Shown here: in pieces, positions 20,885-21,895 of the stretch
Layout of the letters: the number at the start of each line of letters is the position of its first letter
Numbering within the stretch: position 1 is the stretch's first letter
Source: CAYGZQ01 sp964354375 [NCBI: uncultured Planctomycetota bacterium]
Lineage (GTDB): Bacteria > JAJVIF01 > JAPKYR01
Assembly: GCA_964354375.1 (NCBI GenBank)
Contig: CAYGZQ010000066.1
Span: 1-21,895 of the forward strand
Length of the DNA: 21,895 nucleotides
Reading direction: 5' to 3'
Program-made: the position numbers and the translations under genes
Notes under the pieces: model-generated
Told to the model about the DNA's origin: nothing
The model's input: only the letters and a program-made list of their open reading frames with translations
Database searches by the model: none

Positions 20885-21895
20885 GTGAGTTTCAAAGCAT
20901 TCCAGCGACTTCACCTGCTTGCGCTTCTGGAGTTCGATCTGATCACCGGCGTGGCGGCATTTTACGTCGCGTTCCAGGTTTCGCGTATCATCCACGAGTG
21001 GACCGATCCGTATACAACTTGGCTCCCGCTCCTCCCGTACATCAAGCTCGCCCTCATCTGGACCTTCCTCAATGTGCTGATCTTCAGTCTCGGTGGCCTC
21101 TACTCGCGACGTCCCTGGGGGAGTTTCATGGGCGAGTCCGGCGGGATTCTCACCGCGGTCTCGACCTCCATGGTCTGCGCCATGGCGATCACCTTCTTCT
21201 TCCGCAACTTCGAATTCAGCCGACTGTTTTTCATCACGGCATGGATCACCGCGTTCGTGGTCTTCTGGATAGAGCGGGGATTTTTGAGGGTGATAAGAAA
21301 GAGGATGTTCGCGCGCGGCGCGGGCAGCAGGCGACTTGTCGTCTGGGGCGGGAACGATGTCGCGCGAAGCCTTCTGAAGCTCTACCGGCATGACCGGTGG
21401 CGCGGAAAGACACCTGTCGCGGTGGTTGACGGAGAGGGCATGACGGAGCCCGGTCTGGGGATTCCGACGCTCAGCGCCGAGGAGGGCAGAGAGTGGATCG
21501 AGGGCGGGAAGGTCGATGAGGTGATAGTTGCGAGGCACGATTTTCCCAGGGAGTCGCTCTACAGGCTCGCGCAGGCGTGCCGAACGAATGAGGTGGCGCT
21601 GAAACTGGTGCCGGACCTTCTCGATGTGGTCGCGGGACAGCTTTCGGTGGAGGGCGTCGAGGGCATCCCGATGGTCGAGATGGGGAACAATCTCGGCCGT
21701 TACTATCCGCAGCTTGTGAAGAGGATTTTCGATATCGTGATTGGAGGACTGATCACGATCCTGCTTCTGCCGGTTCTCGGAATCTGCGCCCTCATGGTGC
21801 TCATGAGCGGTCCGGGGCCGATCCTGTACAATCACATGCGGCTCGGGAAAGGCAGGAAGATATTTCCGCAGCTTAAATTCCGGACCATGGTGAAG
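20885..21895 (+). CDS. Polyprenyl glycosylphosphotransferase (initiating sugar transferase), 3'-truncated by window edge
   Basis: 337 residues are visible in one frame to the window end. Seen: four hydrophobic segments at about 14-40, 52-72, 82-103 and 107-125; a Rossmann-like middle part with RRLVVWGGNDVARSLLKLY; then the start of the catalytic bacterial sugar transferase domain, KRIFDIVIGGLITILLLP, GPGPILYNHMRLGKG and the KFRTM motif. Family knowledge: these enzymes place the first sugar phosphate on undecaprenyl phosphate to start exopolysaccharide, O-antigen or capsule synthesis. An in-frame TGA at 20876-20878 rules out an earlier start. GTG at 20885 is the first candidate, with GGAG at 20868-20871, 13 bases away, which is long. 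The rest of the catalytic domain, and any polysaccharide cluster, would lie beyond the window. Confidence 0.92.
   Translation, partial: MSFKAFQRLHLLALLEFDLITGVAAFYVAFQVSRIIHEWTDPYTTWLPLLPYIKLALIWTFLNVLIFSLGGLYSRRPWGSFMGESGGILTAVSTSMVCAMAITFFFRNFEFSRLFFITAWITAFVVFWIERGFLRVIRKRMFARGAGSRRLVVWGGNDVARSLLKLYRHDRWRGKTPVAVVDGEGMTEPGLGIPTLSAEEGREWIEGGKVDEVIVARHDFPRESLYRLAQACRTNEVALKLVPDLLDVVAGQLSVEGVEGIPMVEMGNNLGRYYPQLVKRIFDIVIGGLITILLLPVLGICALMVLMSGPGPILYNHMRLGKGRKIFPQLKFRTMVK

Overview
The window is chromosomal DNA from a GC-rich, two-membrane (Gram-negative-type) bacterium that cannot be placed in a named genus by eye. It carries lipoprotein signal peptides, a membrane-anchored periplasmic multiheme cytochrome c, polyisoprenyl-phosphate sugar chemistry, a PerR-catalase oxidative-stress unit and ADP-forming acyl-CoA metabolism. 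Together these fit an anaerobic or microaerophilic, probably uncultivated lineage. Several genes start with TTG or GTG, and foldback repeats punctuate the gaps between genes.

Layout. Bases 2-2525 (+): the 3' end of an ADP-forming acyl-CoA synthetase (ATP-grasp part), overlapping an acetyl-CoA hydrolase/CoA-transferase fused to a GNAT domain. Bases 2700-3438 (+): no gene; instead a free-standing transcription unit with a good sigma-70-type promoter, about 650 nt of regularly alternating hairpins with a period near 108 nt, and a textbook intrinsic terminator. I read this as a previously undescribed large structured RNA, and it is the main discovery candidate. Bases 3492-6258 (-): a small isoprenylcysteine-methyltransferase-like membrane protein, then perR-katA under a near-consensus promoter overlapped by a palindromic operator. 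Bases 6351-7013 (-): a SAM methyltransferase. Bases 7053-7408: a tRNA-Asn gene with an exact inverted copy of its 3' 42 nt nearby, and a palindromic repeat. Bases 7399-9349 (-): a family 2 glycosyltransferase and a membrane-anchored methyltransferase. Bases 9404-10879 (-): a five-heme cytochrome with its own terminator. Bases 10880-11345: intergenic. Bases 11346-20724 (+): CAP-domain lipoprotein, polA, eno, a foldback MITE-like element, and two tandem paralogous lipoproteins. Bases 20885-21895 (+): the start of a polyprenyl glycosylphosphotransferase, cut by the window end.

How the parts work together. The first two genes are an acyl-CoA/acetate module. perR-katA is a self-contained peroxide response. 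The two glycan genes on the minus strand and the phosphotransferase at the right edge suggest surface polysaccharide synthesis. polA and eno are housekeeping genes. The structured RNA has its own promoter and terminator and need not depend on either neighbour.
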